A DNA stretch of 64,000 bases, taken from contig NZ_LR130817.1 in assembly GCF_900626145.1 (NCBI RefSeq), positions 459,643-523,642 of the forward strand, written 5' to 3'. The notes under the pieces are model-generated. The model did not search any database, had not been told where the DNA came from, and was given only the letters and a program-made list of their open reading frames with translations. Origin of the DNA: Intestinimonas timonensis (GTDB lineage Bacteria; Bacillota; Clostridia; Oscillospirales; Oscillospiraceae). This document shows positions 15,633 to 22,079 of the stretch, piece by piece. Each line of letters opens with the position of its first letter. The first letter of the stretch is position 1. Position numbers and translations under genes: made by a program.

Positions 15633-15667
15633 ATATATTTACAGACAGAAACGGCGGTTTGCTAACC
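15633..15667 (-). promoter_or_regulatory. Left-arm promoter element, copy 16 (inside a hairpin)
   Basis: GGTTAGCA-N14-TCTGTAAATATAT; GGCGG and CCGCC flank TTAGCAAA, forming a short GC-rich hairpin. Confidence 0.8.
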
Positions 15668-15680
15668 GCCCGGAAAAATT

Positions 15681-15932
15681 TTATACCACAAGCATCTGCT
15701 CCGCGTATTCGTTGATCTTCTCCTCGCTCATCCATTCCGGCGCGGTGAACGCCTCGCACAAGCGGCGGTAAATCATCCGCATCAGCTTGATCTGCTCGCG
15801 CTCGTTGCCTGCCCAGAGATGGCCCGCAAAGCGCCCGCCATTTCCCAGATAATACAGGCAATCCGCTTCCAGCCGTCCCAGCATCCGATACAGGAACTCC
15901 GGCGAACTCTGATTGATCTCCTGAATGTCCAT
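15681..15932 (-). CDS. LPD11-like protein
   Basis: 83 residues. LYRMLGRLEADCLYYLGNGGRFAGHLWAGNEREQIKLMRMIY followed by PEWMSEEKINEYAEQML fits the LPD11 large-polyvalent-protein-associated domain, in which YFLGNG, LWAG and PEW are the recurring landmarks. These domains occur in phage and plasmid polyproteins; here it stands alone. Function unknown. ATG after GGAGG. Single-gene unit from promoter copy 17. Confidence 0.7.
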   Translation of the reverse strand: MDIQEINQSSPEFLYRMLGRLEADCLYYLGNGGRFAGHLWAGNEREQIKLMRMIYRRLCEAFTAPEWMSEEKINEYAEQMLVV

Positions 15933-15981
15933 TTGCTTTCCTCCGTTCCAAAATAAACATTGCGTCGATTTCCATTATTTG

Positions 15982-16016
15982 ATATAATTACAGAAGGAAT
16001 TATGGACTTGCTAACC
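15982..16016 (-). promoter_or_regulatory. Left-arm promoter element, copy 17
   Basis: GGTTAGCA-N14-TCTGTAATTATAT. Confidence 0.8.
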
Positions 16017-16046
16017 GTTCCAAAAAAAATATTTTTAGGTGATTAT

Positions 16047-16226
16047 ATGTGGGTATTTGTCATTCTTGCGGTGATCGTCGCCGGATACCAGGCCATCCAG
16101 CACTATAACGCCGTATCCCGTTATGAACACGTCCCGTTTTTCCCGTTCATGTTGAAACATCATCCACTTGTTACCATCGGCGCGGTGATCGCGTTCGGCC
16201 TCCTGGTCGCTATGGCCTTTAACTGA
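16047..16226 (+). CDS. Small plus-strand membrane protein
   Basis: 59 residues, the only plus-strand gene I accept in the left arm. TAGGTGAT lies before the ATG. Residues 2-17 (WVFVILAVIVAGYQAI) and 39-58 (PLVTIGAVIAFGLLVAMAF) are hydrophobic, separated by a polar stretch RYEHVPFFPFMLKHH, so two membrane helices are likely. The reverse-strand reading of the same DNA is a poor protein. Its promoter is unclear. The hairpin at 16231-16261 would end both this gene and the opposing one. Confidence 0.6.
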   Translation: MWVFVILAVIVAGYQAIQHYNAVSRYEHVPFFPFMLKHHPLVTIGAVIAFGLLVAMAFN

Positions 16227-16230
16227 AGAC

Positions 16231-16261
16231 AAAAAAGACGGCGGGAAAACTCCCGCCGTTC
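16231..16261. terminator. Bidirectional terminator
   Basis: 9-bp stem ACGGCGGGA/TCCCGCCGT; TTTTTT follows on the minus strand, a weaker TCTCTTT on the plus strand. It sits between convergent genes. Confidence 0.75.
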
Positions 16262-16271
16262 TCTTTGTCCG

Positions 16272-16556
16272 TTATCTCTGTTTATCCAGCAGCGCCCGGT
16301 ATTTCTCCGGCATTCTGTTGTAGCCTCTGACTTTGTGGCCGCTGCTCCACTCGTTGATTGCCACCTCTCGGATGACATAGGTTTTCAGCTTTCCGGCGTC
16401 GTCGTATAACAGCACGTCGCCGTGTCCCAGCACGCCCTCACGCATCTGGAGCATCTGCCCGCCTGCGTCCAGGTATTCCGCAATCAGCCTGCCCACGCTG
16501 GAAGTCGTGTAAAGTGTTTGTACCTTTGGAGTAGTCCAGGGAAGTTTACTTGCCAT
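16272..16556 (-). CDS. Hypothetical protein
   Basis: 94 residues from the ATG at 16556 (CGGAGG upstream), not recognised. Contains GRLIAEYLDAGGQMLQMREGVLGHGDVLLYDDAGKLKTYVIREV, a probable beta-rich small domain. Single-gene unit from promoter copy 18. Confidence 0.65.
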   Translation of the reverse strand: MASKLPWTTPKVQTLYTTSSVGRLIAEYLDAGGQMLQMREGVLGHGDVLLYDDAGKLKTYVIREVAINEWSSGHKVRGYNRMPEKYRALLDKQR

Positions 16557-16593
16557 GTTCAGCGCCTCCGTAAAGTTTTTTTGTGTCCCTCTG

Positions 16594-16628
16594 TTATAAT
16601 TACAGACTGATTTCCGCATTTGCTAACC
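16594..16628 (-). promoter_or_regulatory. Left-arm promoter element, copy 18
   Basis: GGTTAGCA-N14-TCTGTAATTATAA; spacer nearly identical to copies 19 and 20. Confidence 0.85.
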
Positions 16629-16638
16629 GTCTTCCACT

Positions 16639-16932
16639 CTATTTTTCAATCCACCAACGGGGAGCCAGGTAAAATCCCTCCTCAGTTTCCAGACATCCCA
16701 ATTCACCGGAAAAATCATCATCAAAACCGGGATACAGGAAAAAACGTGATCTATCATCCAGCGTGCAGCGGACTTCACTGCTCAGATACTCAACGGCAGT
16801 TACCAAGCGGGTCACGGTTCCATCCGTAATATATACGGGCCGAAGGGACTGCAGCGCCTTTATCATCTGGTCATAGAGAGACAGCGGCGCGGGTTCCTGC
16901 TTGCGTTCCGGGAAAGTGACTTTCTGATTCAT
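16639..16932 (-). CDS. Hypothetical protein
   Basis: 97 residues, not recognised. ATG after AAGGAGG. Segment RPVYITDGTVTRLVTAVEYLSSEVRCTLDDRSRFFLYPGFDDDF suggests a small beta domain. Single-gene unit from promoter copy 19. Confidence 0.65.
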   Translation of the reverse strand: MNQKVTFPERKQEPAPLSLYDQMIKALQSLRPVYITDGTVTRLVTAVEYLSSEVRCTLDDRSRFFLYPGFDDDFSGELGCLETEEGFYLAPRWWIEK

Positions 16933-16961
16933 GGGTCTTCCTCCTTAAATTTCTGTTCCTG

Positions 16962-16996
16962 TTATAATTACAGACGGATTCCCGCATTTGCTAACC
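16962..16996 (-). promoter_or_regulatory. Left-arm promoter element, copy 19
   Basis: GGTTAGCA-N14-TCTGTAATTATAA; all 35 bases identical to copy 20. Confidence 0.85.
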
Positions 16997-16998
16997 GT

Positions 16999-17030
16999 AA
17001 AATAAAAAGCCGGAGAAAAAAATCCCCGGC
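16999..17030 (-). terminator. Intrinsic terminator
   Basis: Minus-strand stem GCCGG(GG)/(CT)CCGGC with a T-rich loop, followed by TTTTTATTTTA, then promoter copy 19. Confidence 0.75.
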
Positions 17031-17033
17031 TTT

Positions 17034-17447
17034 TCAGAATGGACGGACTACATCACGCGGGCGATGTCCGTAAACGTCCTTGTAAAAATCGGAATAGAAG
17101 GAAAACAGCTCCTCCCACTCATCGCAGCCCATCGGCTCCGTCTCCAGCTTGTTGCGGATTTCCGCCAGCCGTTCCCGCTCCGCCTCTGCCTCCTTCAGCC
17201 GTTTAGAATAGCTGTTCAGCTGTCCCGCCACGGCTTCCAGCGTGTCACCGCCCAGCCAGGGAAGGGAAGGGGAATAAACCAGGTAGTATTCCACCTGGTC
17301 AAAGCTCGCAGGCGTTCCGCAACCGGAATAGCAAGGCGATACCGTCACCTTGTCACCGTTGCAGGCCATGGTCAACGTGATCTCCCGAAAACCGGCGGCT
17401 TCAATCCGTCTCCGTAGCTCTCTTGCGGTTTTTTCAATCGTCATCAT
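17034..17447 (-). CDS. Hypothetical protein
   Basis: 137 residues: an N-terminal alpha/beta part, a central coiled-coil-like stretch (LKEAEAERERLAEIRNKLE) and a C-terminal FYKDVYGHRPRDVVRPF. The YGHRPRD ending occurs in several Clostridia phage proteins as I recall. Function unknown. ATG after GGGAG. Single-gene unit from promoter copy 20. Confidence 0.65.
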   Translation of the reverse strand: MMTIEKTARELRRRIEAAGFREITLTMACNGDKVTVSPCYSGCGTPASFDQVEYYLVYSPSLPWLGGDTLEAVAGQLNSYSKRLKEAEAERERLAEIRNKLETEPMGCDEWEELFSFYSDFYKDVYGHRPRDVVRPF

Positions 17448-17483
17448 TTTGCGTCGCTCCCTTATGTTGTTTTGGATCTCCTG

Positions 17484-17518
17484 TTATAATTACAGACGGA
17501 TTCCCGCATTTGCTAACC
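17484..17518 (-). promoter_or_regulatory. Left-arm promoter element, copy 20
   Basis: GGTTAGCA-N14-TCTGTAATTATAA; preceded by the GCGGGC hairpin at 17533-17549. Confidence 0.85.
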
Positions 17519-17525
17519 GTTCCAG

Positions 17526-17549
17526 AAGAAAAGCGGGCGCTTGGCCCGC
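17526..17549 (-). terminator. Probable terminator
   Basis: Minus-strand 6-bp stem GCGGGC/GCCCGC followed by TTTTCTTCT. Confidence 0.65.
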
Positions 17550-17554
17550 GTTTC

Positions 17555-17956
17555 TCAATCCTTCGCCGCCGTCATGAAGTCGTACAGCTTCGCCTTCAGG
17601 CGGATGATCTCGGCCTCCGCAGCATCGGCGCGGCTCTGGGCACGCTCCAGCGCGGTGTGCTCGTCTGATCTCCAGCTGTTCAAAGTCTGCGCCGCCTCTG
17701 TCAGCTCCGCAATCCGTGCGTTGCACCTGTCCAGCTCCGCCCGCAGTCCGTCCGCCTCGGACTTGACCGCCTCCAGCTTCTGTTCCGCATTCTGCCAGCG
17801 GCCCGCCATACTGAGCGCCCAGTCGTTTTCAATGTTCGATTCCGCGTCTTCCACGCAACCGGCAAAGGCCGTGCCGATATAGCTATCAGCCCCAGCATCC
17901 GCCAGGATGTTTCTAATCCGTTCCAGCGCCTCGCGCTCCTGCTGTTTAGTCATCAT
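17555..17956 (-). CDS. Coiled-coil hypothetical protein
   Basis: 133 residues. Residues 55-130 form a long heptad-like coiled coil (AEQKLEAVKSEADGLRAELDRCNARIAELTEAAQTL then ALERAQSRADAAEAEIIRLKAKL). No enzymatic motif. ATG pair after GGAGCGA. Single-gene unit from promoter copy 21. Confidence 0.65.
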   Translation of the reverse strand: MMTKQQEREALERIRNILADAGADSYIGTAFAGCVEDAESNIENDWALSMAGRWQNAEQKLEAVKSEADGLRAELDRCNARIAELTEAAQTLNSWRSDEHTALERAQSRADAAEAEIIRLKAKLYDFMTAAKD

Positions 17957-17993
17957 TTTGTTTCGCTCCTTTACGTCGTTTTGTGTCCCTCTG

Positions 17994-18028
17994 TTATAAT
18001 TACAGACGCCGCGCCCGATCTGCTAACC
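17994..18028 (-). promoter_or_regulatory. Left-arm promoter element, copy 21
   Basis: GGTTAGCA-N14-TCTGTAATTATAA with a GC-rich spacer. Confidence 0.8.
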
Positions 18029-18060
18029 GTTCCGAAAAATTTTCTTGCACGGCCCGGAAA

Positions 18061-18096
18061 ACAGAAAAGCGGGCGGGAGCCGTAGCCCTCGCCCGC
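18061..18096 (-). terminator. Probable terminator
   Basis: Minus-strand 7-bp stem GCGGGCG/CGCCCGC followed by TTTTCTGT. Confidence 0.65.
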
Positions 18097-18106
18097 CGTC
18101 CTACTG

Positions 18107-18466
18107 TTAGATAAAATACATCTCGCCGTTGATTTCCAGGGCGATGGCCTCTTGTCCCATCTCCCGCTTCAGCTCCTCGCACAGCTCCACCACGCGCCCG
18201 ACGTGCTCCTGGAGCGCCGCATCCGCAGCGTAGGCGAAAACCACCGTTGTAGCCTCAGCCACCAGCCCAGCCGCCGGAGACATCCAGTAGCCCAGCGCCG
18301 GGGTGGAAGTCGCGCCGCCGAAAAGCTCAGAGAGGAGCGCCGCCGTTTTCTTGACCTGTTCGGTATTGTCTGCCGCCTGGTCAACGCCGTTTGTGGCGGG
18401 CACGTAAACCGTGATCTTGCTGGACAGTTTCAAGCAATTTTTCAGAACCGCGTTATTGATAGTCAT
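18107..18466 (-). CDS. Hypothetical protein
   Basis: 119 residues from the ATG at 18466 (AAGGGGAT upstream). MTINNAVLKNCLKLSSKITVYVPAT with later ELFGGATSTPALGYWMSP and a C-terminal EINGEMYFI looks like a small conserved phage family of unknown role. Its mRNA leader carries a very stable hairpin (18498-18525). Driven by promoter copy 22. Confidence 0.65.
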   Translation of the reverse strand: MTINNAVLKNCLKLSSKITVYVPATNGVDQAADNTEQVKKTAALLSELFGGATSTPALGYWMSPAAGLVAEATTVVFAYAADAALQEHVGRVVELCEELKREMGQEAIALEINGEMYFI

Positions 18467-18497
18467 TTTCAAATCCCCTTTACGTTTTTTTCCATTG

Positions 18498-18525
18498 GGG
18501 GCCGGCGTTCCGTTTTGCCGGCCCC
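18498..18525 (-). other. Stable hairpin at the 5' end of an mRNA
   Basis: 9-bp perfect stem GGGGCCGGC/GCCGGCCCC located right after promoter copy 22 and before the ribosome site. No T-run follows on the minus strand, so it is more likely an mRNA-stabilising or regulatory leader hairpin than a terminator. Confidence 0.6.
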
Positions 18526-18527
18526 GC

Positions 18528-18562
18528 TATCATTTACAGACTGATTTTCTTTGCTGCTAACC
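18528..18562 (-). promoter_or_regulatory. Left-arm promoter element, copy 22, fused to the operator-like motif
   Basis: GGTTAGCA-N14-TCTGTAAATGATA; the upstream box plus spacer read AGCAGCAAAGAAAATCA, a copy of the operator-like motif with one mismatch. Nearest copy to the sigma-like gene. Confidence 0.75.
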
Positions 18563-18580
18563 GTTCGGAAAAATTTCTTT

Positions 18581-19378
18581 TCAGGCAACCCGCAGACTTT
18601 CCAGCGCCGCCCGCATTTTCACAATGCGCTTGTGTACGGCAACATTAGAGATACCCACGGCTTTCCCAATCTCGCGCTCCGTCTTGTGCGCGGCTACCAT
18701 TTCCAGAATCTGCCGCCCGATCTCGTCCAGCCCATCCCGGAACGCGTCCAGGTCTGCCCGGATGATGGCGCTTGTTTCGGTGTTCACCGTAGCATCTCCG
18801 CAGCAGGTTTCAAGGAAGCTCGCCGCGTTGCCCTCGCCGTCATTGATTTCCCAGTCATACGCCGCGCCGTGTTTGCTGTCGGCGTAGTACACCGCCGCAA
18901 TAGAAGCCCGCGCCGCATTGTAGACGACGGACACCAGGCGCATCGGGCGCTTACCCTGAGCGGCCCGCCGTTCATTTGTTGCGGCCAGCTTGTCAAGGTC
19001 GGCCAGCTTGTCAAGAACTCGGATACAGGTCTCCGATATGAACTCATCAAAATCATGGGCACGGAAGCAACCGAACGCGGGCACTTCAGAGAACTGCAGG
19101 TAATGGTCTTCGGTGGAATAGCCGATCTCATTCTTTGCCGCCTTGCGGATGCAAGCGGTCATCATTCGCATCTTGTCAGCGTCGGCCATGTTCGCCCACT
19201 CGCCCGCGATGGCGGCGGCGTTGGTCTCAGCGTTTGCGCCTTCAGCTTCAGCCCAGGCAATCTTCAGACATTCGCCCATCAGGACTTCAGACACCTTGCA
19301 CCCCATGTCAGCCGCCGCCGCTTTGCGGATGGCCCATGCCCGCGTCATGGTCTCGCTCATGTTGTAAGTCTTTTTCAT
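18581..19378 (-). CDS. Sigma-like / helix-turn-helix transcription factor
   Basis: 265 residues. The C-terminus (IGRQILEMVAAHKTEREIGKAVGISNVAVHKRIVKMRAAL, about 223-260) is a sigma-70 region-4-like helix-turn-helix. The N-terminus (MSETMTRAWAIRKAAAADMGCKVSEVLMGECLKIAWAEA) resembles a helical segment common in Clostridia phage regulators. The middle has FDEFISETCIRVLDKLADLDKL, reminiscent of region 2 but not diagnostic. It is the first gene of the leftward arm and is transcribed from a consensus sigma-70 promoter rather than the 35-bp element, so it is the natural candidate for recognising that element. Role is inference. Confidence 0.7.
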   Translation of the reverse strand: MKKTYNMSETMTRAWAIRKAAAADMGCKVSEVLMGECLKIAWAEAEGANAETNAAAIAGEWANMADADKMRMMTACIRKAAKNEIGYSTEDHYLQFSEVPAFGCFRAHDFDEFISETCIRVLDKLADLDKLAATNERRAAQGKRPMRLVSVVYNAARASIAAVYYADSKHGAAYDWEINDGEGNAASFLETCCGDATVNTETSAIIRADLDAFRDGLDEIGRQILEMVAAHKTEREIGKAVGISNVAVHKRIVKMRAALESLRVA

Positions 19379-19398
19379 TGTTTCTGTCTCCTTTACGT

Positions 19399-19418
19399 TG
19401 ATTTACTTTGTTGCTATC
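19399..19418 (-). promoter_or_regulatory. Operator-like motif in the leader of the sigma-like gene
   Basis: Minus strand ATAGCAACAAAGTAAATCA, directly before the ribosome site AAAGGAG. Confidence 0.6.
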
Positions 19419-19496
19419 GGGAAGCGGTGGAGCCTGCCGCCCGGAGAGGATACCCCCGGCCAACGGCCCCAGCGCCCGCCCTCTTTAACTGTCTAT

Positions 19497-19525
19497 ATCT
19501 TATCATAAAAGATCCCATCTGTCAA
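19497..19525 (-). promoter_or_regulatory. Sigma-70 promoter of the sigma-like gene
   Basis: TTGACA (19520-19525), 17-bp spacer, TAAGAT (19497-19502) on the minus strand. A GC-rich leader of about 110 nt follows. Confidence 0.8.
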
Positions 19526-19544
19526 TCATTTACTTTGTTGCTAT
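19526..19544 (-). promoter_or_regulatory. Operator-like motif abutting the -35 box
   Basis: Minus strand ATAGCAACAAAGTAAATGA immediately followed by TTGACA. Confidence 0.6.
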
Positions 19545-19559
19545 ATCCAAAAAGTTAGA

Positions 19560-20450
19560 AAAACAGCCTATTTTACACCAAAACAGGCATATTTACAGCG
19601 TAAAAAGCACAGAATACAAGGCACTATTTTCGTCATTATGCTGCATTTCTTATTGAATCTTTGTGCATTTTGCCGATTAGCAAGCCGCTTGGCCTGAGAT
19701 CGCCGCCCCTGCACAGCGCCAGCCCCAGCGCCCGCACAGACTGCCCCAGTACGGCCAGCAGGGGAGACGGACAACAGACACGGCACGAGAGCGGCCAGCC
19801 CTGCCCCATGCCGCAGGAGAGCACGACACGTCCAGCACCACGGCCAGACGGACACGCCGCCCGCCGCCCCTATGCCGTCAGCTTGCCCGCCCAGATCGAA
19901 CAGACAGAAGAGGGAGAGAGAAGAGCACGAAGGGAGAAAGGGCGAAAAGATGAGGACTTGCGCCCGCTTGCCTGCCGTTTTGCCGTCAAAGTCATATATA
20001 GACCGAACCCCGCCCCAAAACGGCCAGCCCAGCACCGCCCCAGGCCAGCAGGCACCCCAGCCCGCACCGGCTGAAGCTCCCAGTCTCCCGACGTACTCCC
20101 GCCCGTTTCTATCTCTGTCAATTCTGCTTTTGGAGAGTTTGCAGAACCCCGGCCCGTTTTCGCCCGTCAGCAGACGCACAACGGCACCCCGCCCGCCTGC
20201 CTGGACGCCACCGGCACCGGGGGAGCCTTCACATTTTCGCGCCCGCCCCGTTTCTCACGAAACGGCTCAGTACCTCTACTCTATCACGTACACCCCATAT
20301 CCCCATTTTTCACTCGGGAACAATCTCGATGATTCCCCAATAGTAAATGAATTAAACCCATACCTCCAAAATCACATTTTTAGCCTTACAACCTCGGTTT
20401 TTCTGTAAACCCTCTATAATTTACCTCGTTTACAGTCGTATTCTTCTTCG
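19560..20450. other. Gene-free divergent region with thymine-poor plus strand
   Basis: No convincing gene: ORFs on both strands have no ribosome sites and read as compositional translations (Gly/Ala/Pro-rich). From 19741 to 19860 the plus strand has 5 T in 120 bases, and 20000-20071 has no T at all; CGGCCAG recurs at 19752, 19792, 19841 and 20021. The last 170 bp (20280-20450) is AT-rich with a different composition. It separates leftward from rightward transcription, so a replication origin, a U-poor non-coding RNA or a DNA-structure element are the candidates. Confidence 0.5.
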
Positions 20451-20471
20451 ATAGCAACAAAGAAAACTAAT
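20451..20471 (+). promoter_or_regulatory. Operator-like motif upstream of the recombinase promoter
   Basis: ATAGCAACAAAGAAAACTA ending about 8 bp before the -35 box. Confidence 0.6.
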
Positions 20472-20478
20472 ATTTTAA

Positions 20479-20507
20479 TTGACTTTAGACCCCAGATATG
20501 GTAGAAT
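20479..20507 (+). promoter_or_regulatory. Sigma-70 promoter of the recombinase gene
   Basis: TTGACT (20479-20484), 17-bp spacer, TAGAAT (20502-20507). Confidence 0.75.
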
Positions 20508-20566
20508 AAATTAAAGTAAGAGACAACAACTGACGGTCTTTTGCGACAAAGAAAATGAGGTGGACT

Positions 20567-21325
20567 ATGGACACGCAACTTACTCTCTTTGATCAGCCTA
20601 CGGCTCCTCAGATCAATACCGTATCGCCGACCAGCTGTAAAATCATTCAGTTCCCCGGTACCTCTGCTGTCGAGCCTCCCAAGAAGGTCAACTACCGCAA
20701 AGGAGAAGAGCAAACGGTTTTTCCGATCAAGTCTCGTGAGCAGCTTGACGCTATGGCCTCCTGGCTACGGGCTAATGCTGATCCCAAATACCTGCTGGCA
20801 TTCATCCTGGGAATCAACCTCGGCCTCAGAGCCAACGAGCTTCTGGAACTGAAGTGTTCTGATATTTTCTTCCCTGACGGCAAGATCCGCTACATTGTCG
20901 GAGACTACACCGATACCACCGACAAAATCTCAGTCTTTCAGGAGAAGGTAGACAAGCGACGTGGACTCTATCTGAATGAATCCTGTGTCCACGCTATTCA
21001 GTGGTACTATGGTAACGATGCCGGCCACTACTCTGATGGATATATCTTCGCTTCCCGTGAAGGTGGTCACATTGAAGTGGACACCCTGCGCAAGAAGTTG
21101 AAGGATGCGGCTAAGGCTTGCGGGATCAAGCAGAACATCGGTACCCATACCCTGCGGAAGACTTTCGGATACTTCCACTACCAGAGTAACCACGACATTG
21201 TGTTCCTCCAGCGTCTTTTCGGTCACTCCAGCGCTCTCATCACCATGCGCTATATCGGAATCGCAGACGAGGAAGAGAAGAAAGCCTACCACGATGTTTC
21301 AATCGACCTGTTAGGGGACATTTGA
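20567..21325 (+). CDS. Tyrosine recombinase / phage integrase
   Basis: 252 residues from the ATG at 20567, five bases after GAGGTGG; an ATG four codons upstream contains that ribosome site. The catalytic domain is complete: R88 in GLRANELLELK, H194-x-x-R197 in THTLRKTFGY, H220 in LFGHSS and the nucleophile Y229 in ITMRYIG. The N-terminal 50 residues are short and lack a clear arm-binding domain, so it is a compact enzyme. It could integrate the phage genome or resolve concatemers or plasmid-like multimers. Inverted repeats follow the gene. Confidence 0.9.
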   Translation: MDTQLTLFDQPTAPQINTVSPTSCKIIQFPGTSAVEPPKKVNYRKGEEQTVFPIKSREQLDAMASWLRANADPKYLLAFILGINLGLRANELLELKCSDIFFPDGKIRYIVGDYTDTTDKISVFQEKVDKRRGLYLNESCVHAIQWYYGNDAGHYSDGYIFASREGGHIEVDTLRKKLKDAAKACGIKQNIGTHTLRKTFGYFHYQSNHDIVFLQRLFGHSSALITMRYIGIADEEEKKAYHDVSIDLLGDI

Positions 21326-21692
21326 TTTTCTCTGGTGTCCACGCTGCCAGTCGGCAGAAGACTCAAGATACTGGGGGATGGGTAGATGACTAAATCGAAA
21401 GTGTCTACCCCGCACCTACCTTTTGGGTTAGGCCGCTACCAACTCTCCGTATATCCGCGAGCGAAGCGAGCGGCCTAACTGCAAAAACTTCCCCTTTGCA
21501 AATTGGCTATTTTTGCAACTTTTTAGACTACTTTGAGCGTAGCGATATTACCCCTTCCCCTTCTAAGGGACGATTTTCAAATACCCCGTTTGTTGACGAG
21601 CGTTTGAGCATCGAAATTTAGAATTTATCACCTCAAAAGTGATAATTCGATTTTGGGGTTCTGAACTTTTGAACATTTTTGGAGGTTTTACT
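21326..21692 (+). other. Intergenic region after the recombinase with inverted repeats
   Basis: No gene. It holds a perfect 10-bp inverted repeat TTAGGCCGCT (21428-21437) / AGCGGCCTAA (21469-21478) with short GCGAGCG/CGAGCG repeats in its loop, a TTTGCAA/TTGCAA pair near 21500-21525, and the 7-bp palindrome described separately. Candidate terminator, recombinase site (attP) or operator region. Confidence 0.45.
21625..21645 (+). promoter_or_regulatory. Palindromic operator candidate
   Basis: TTATCAC-N7-GTGATAA, a perfect two-fold symmetric site 48 bp before the next gene, the geometry of a dimeric helix-turn-helix repressor site. Confidence 0.5.
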
Positions 21693-22067
21693 ATGTTCCT
21701 GAAGAAGCACTCCCAGCCGGAATGGACGCCGGCTGACCGGCAAAGAGAACGACTGCTGCTGGACTACTTTGCCGCCGAAACAAATCTGGAAGAGAAGGCT
21801 AAGGCAGCGATCGTGCGCAAGGGTGTCATTGACCTTTACCCGGACGGCCCCGACAAAGATCGCGCCATCAAGGACTTTGAGGCGGCGCAACACTCTCTGC
21901 TCTGTGCGATCGGTACGGTGGATGGGCTGCGAAATGACATGAGGTCTTACATTGCGGCGCACGAGAAGGACTTCGAGGCTACGGCTCGATGGGCAGTCCC
22001 GAGTGTCAACATTTCCAGCCATACCATCATCGAAAAGGTCTACCGCGATTTCTTTGCGGCACGGTAA
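21693..22067 (+). CDS. Hypothetical protein
   Basis: 124 residues from the ATG at 21693 (TGGAGGT upstream), not recognised. Helical, with EWTPADRQRERLLLDYFAAETNLEEKAKAAIV and a C-terminal SHTIIEKVYRDFFAAR. First gene of the rightward accessory operon that includes the macro-domain and NADAR genes. Confidence 0.65.
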   Translation: MFLKKHSQPEWTPADRQRERLLLDYFAAETNLEEKAKAAIVRKGVIDLYPDGPDKDRAIKDFEAAQHSLLCAIGTVDGLRNDMRSYIAAHEKDFEATARWAVPSVNISSHTIIEKVYRDFFAAR

Positions 22068-22079
22068 TAAGGTACGGTC

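Noticed and set aside
1158..18562. The repeated 35-bp elements as a CRISPR array
   Set aside because: The copies are spaced by whole genes, the variable part is 14 nt inside the element, and all sit in promoter position; no cas genes.
19568..20408. Open frames on both strands in the thymine-poor region
   Set aside because: Low-complexity Gly/Ala/Pro/Arg translations caused by base composition, no ribosome sites, mutually overlapping.
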